The position numbers and the translations under genes are program-made. Positions 42,527 to 42,590 of a DNA stretch of 42,590 nt are shown here, piece by piece. Position 1 is the stretch's first letter, and each line of letters starts with the position of its first letter. The notes beneath the pieces are model-generated. The model worked only from the letters and a program-made list of their open reading frames with translations, did no database searches and was not told the origin of the DNA. The stretch is from assembly GCA_016201205.1 (NCBI GenBank), contig JACQDF010000157.1, positions 1 to 42,590 on the forward strand, written 5' to 3'. This DNA is from Acidobacteriota bacterium (lineage in GTDB: Bacteria > Acidobacteriota > Terriglobia > Bryobacterales > Bryobacteraceae).

Positions 42527-42590
42527 CGGTGGGGTCAGGCTTTCAGCCTGCGGCGGGCCTTCAGGCCCGCCCCGATCGCAGGCTTCAGCC
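42527..42590. repeat. Type-2-like palindromic repeat, cut by window edge
   Basis: CAGGCTTTCAGCCTG (42536-42550) is followed by the perfect hairpin GCGGGCCT-TC-AGGCCCGC (42553-42570), then CAGGCTTCAGCC at the edge. It lies just after the LysR stop and shares the GCGGGC/GCCCGC palindromes and GGGGCGG-like flank of the element at 24760. Confidence 0.7.

Overview
The window is high-GC bacterial DNA with short intergenic gaps. The gene families (Gfo/Idh/MocA oxidoreductase, sulfatase, cytochrome c/copper monooxygenase fusion, many Tat-type signals, acidobacterial-looking pseudogenes) and the dispersed hairpin repeats suggest an Acidobacteriota member of the Solibacter/Bryobacter type. That placement is inference from family resemblance, because no rRNA or tRNA gene is present.

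Layout: 1-678 is the broken end of a Gfo/Idh/MocA oxidoreductase. 707-3180 holds a SPOR-domain membrane protein, divergent from a coupled pair: a prenyltransferase/squalene-oxidase-repeat protein and a Tat-type DUF362 lipoprotein. 3279-5054 is a siroheme sulfite/nitrite reductase with an 18-bp perfect palindrome at its start codon. 5186-8221 is selD-pyrF-sulfatase. The selD gene has an in-frame UGA at the catalytic position followed by a bacterial SECIS-like hairpin, so SelD is itself a selenoprotein. 8250-11541 is a disturbed region: a gene of unknown function, a 165-bp direct repeat on both sides of about 1.9 kb of cargo, and two gene remnants. 11485-13669 is a reverse-strand MFS transporter plus beta-propeller operon.

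13689-20611 is a complete cobalamin operon under a cobalamin riboswitch: cobQ, btuF, btuD, btuC, cobU, cobS, cobC, cobT. It combines uptake of corrinoids with nucleotide-loop assembly, and its cistrons overlap at almost every junction. 20631-24756 has a serine hydrolase, a PQQ-type beta-propeller fused out of frame to a toastrack remnant, and 6-phosphogluconate dehydrogenase. 24760-26251 holds a compound palindromic repeat and two decayed hydrolase genes. 26251-30090 has a GYD protein, a cytochrome c/Cu-monooxygenase, a HigB fragment and a large beta-helix protein.

30267-38837 is a copper/silver efflux operon (small Cys-rich secreted protein, cusC, cusB, cusA, two secreted accessory proteins, a multicopper oxidase). 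The multicopper oxidase is broken by an internal deletion. 38932-42503 is a slipin/NfeD membrane pair, a YbaK-like deacylase and a LysR regulator.

Two themes stand out. Two families of hairpin repeats sit almost only at gene 3' ends. Several genes carry an internal deletion together with a frame change while their neighbours are intact; this could be real decay or an assembly artefact.
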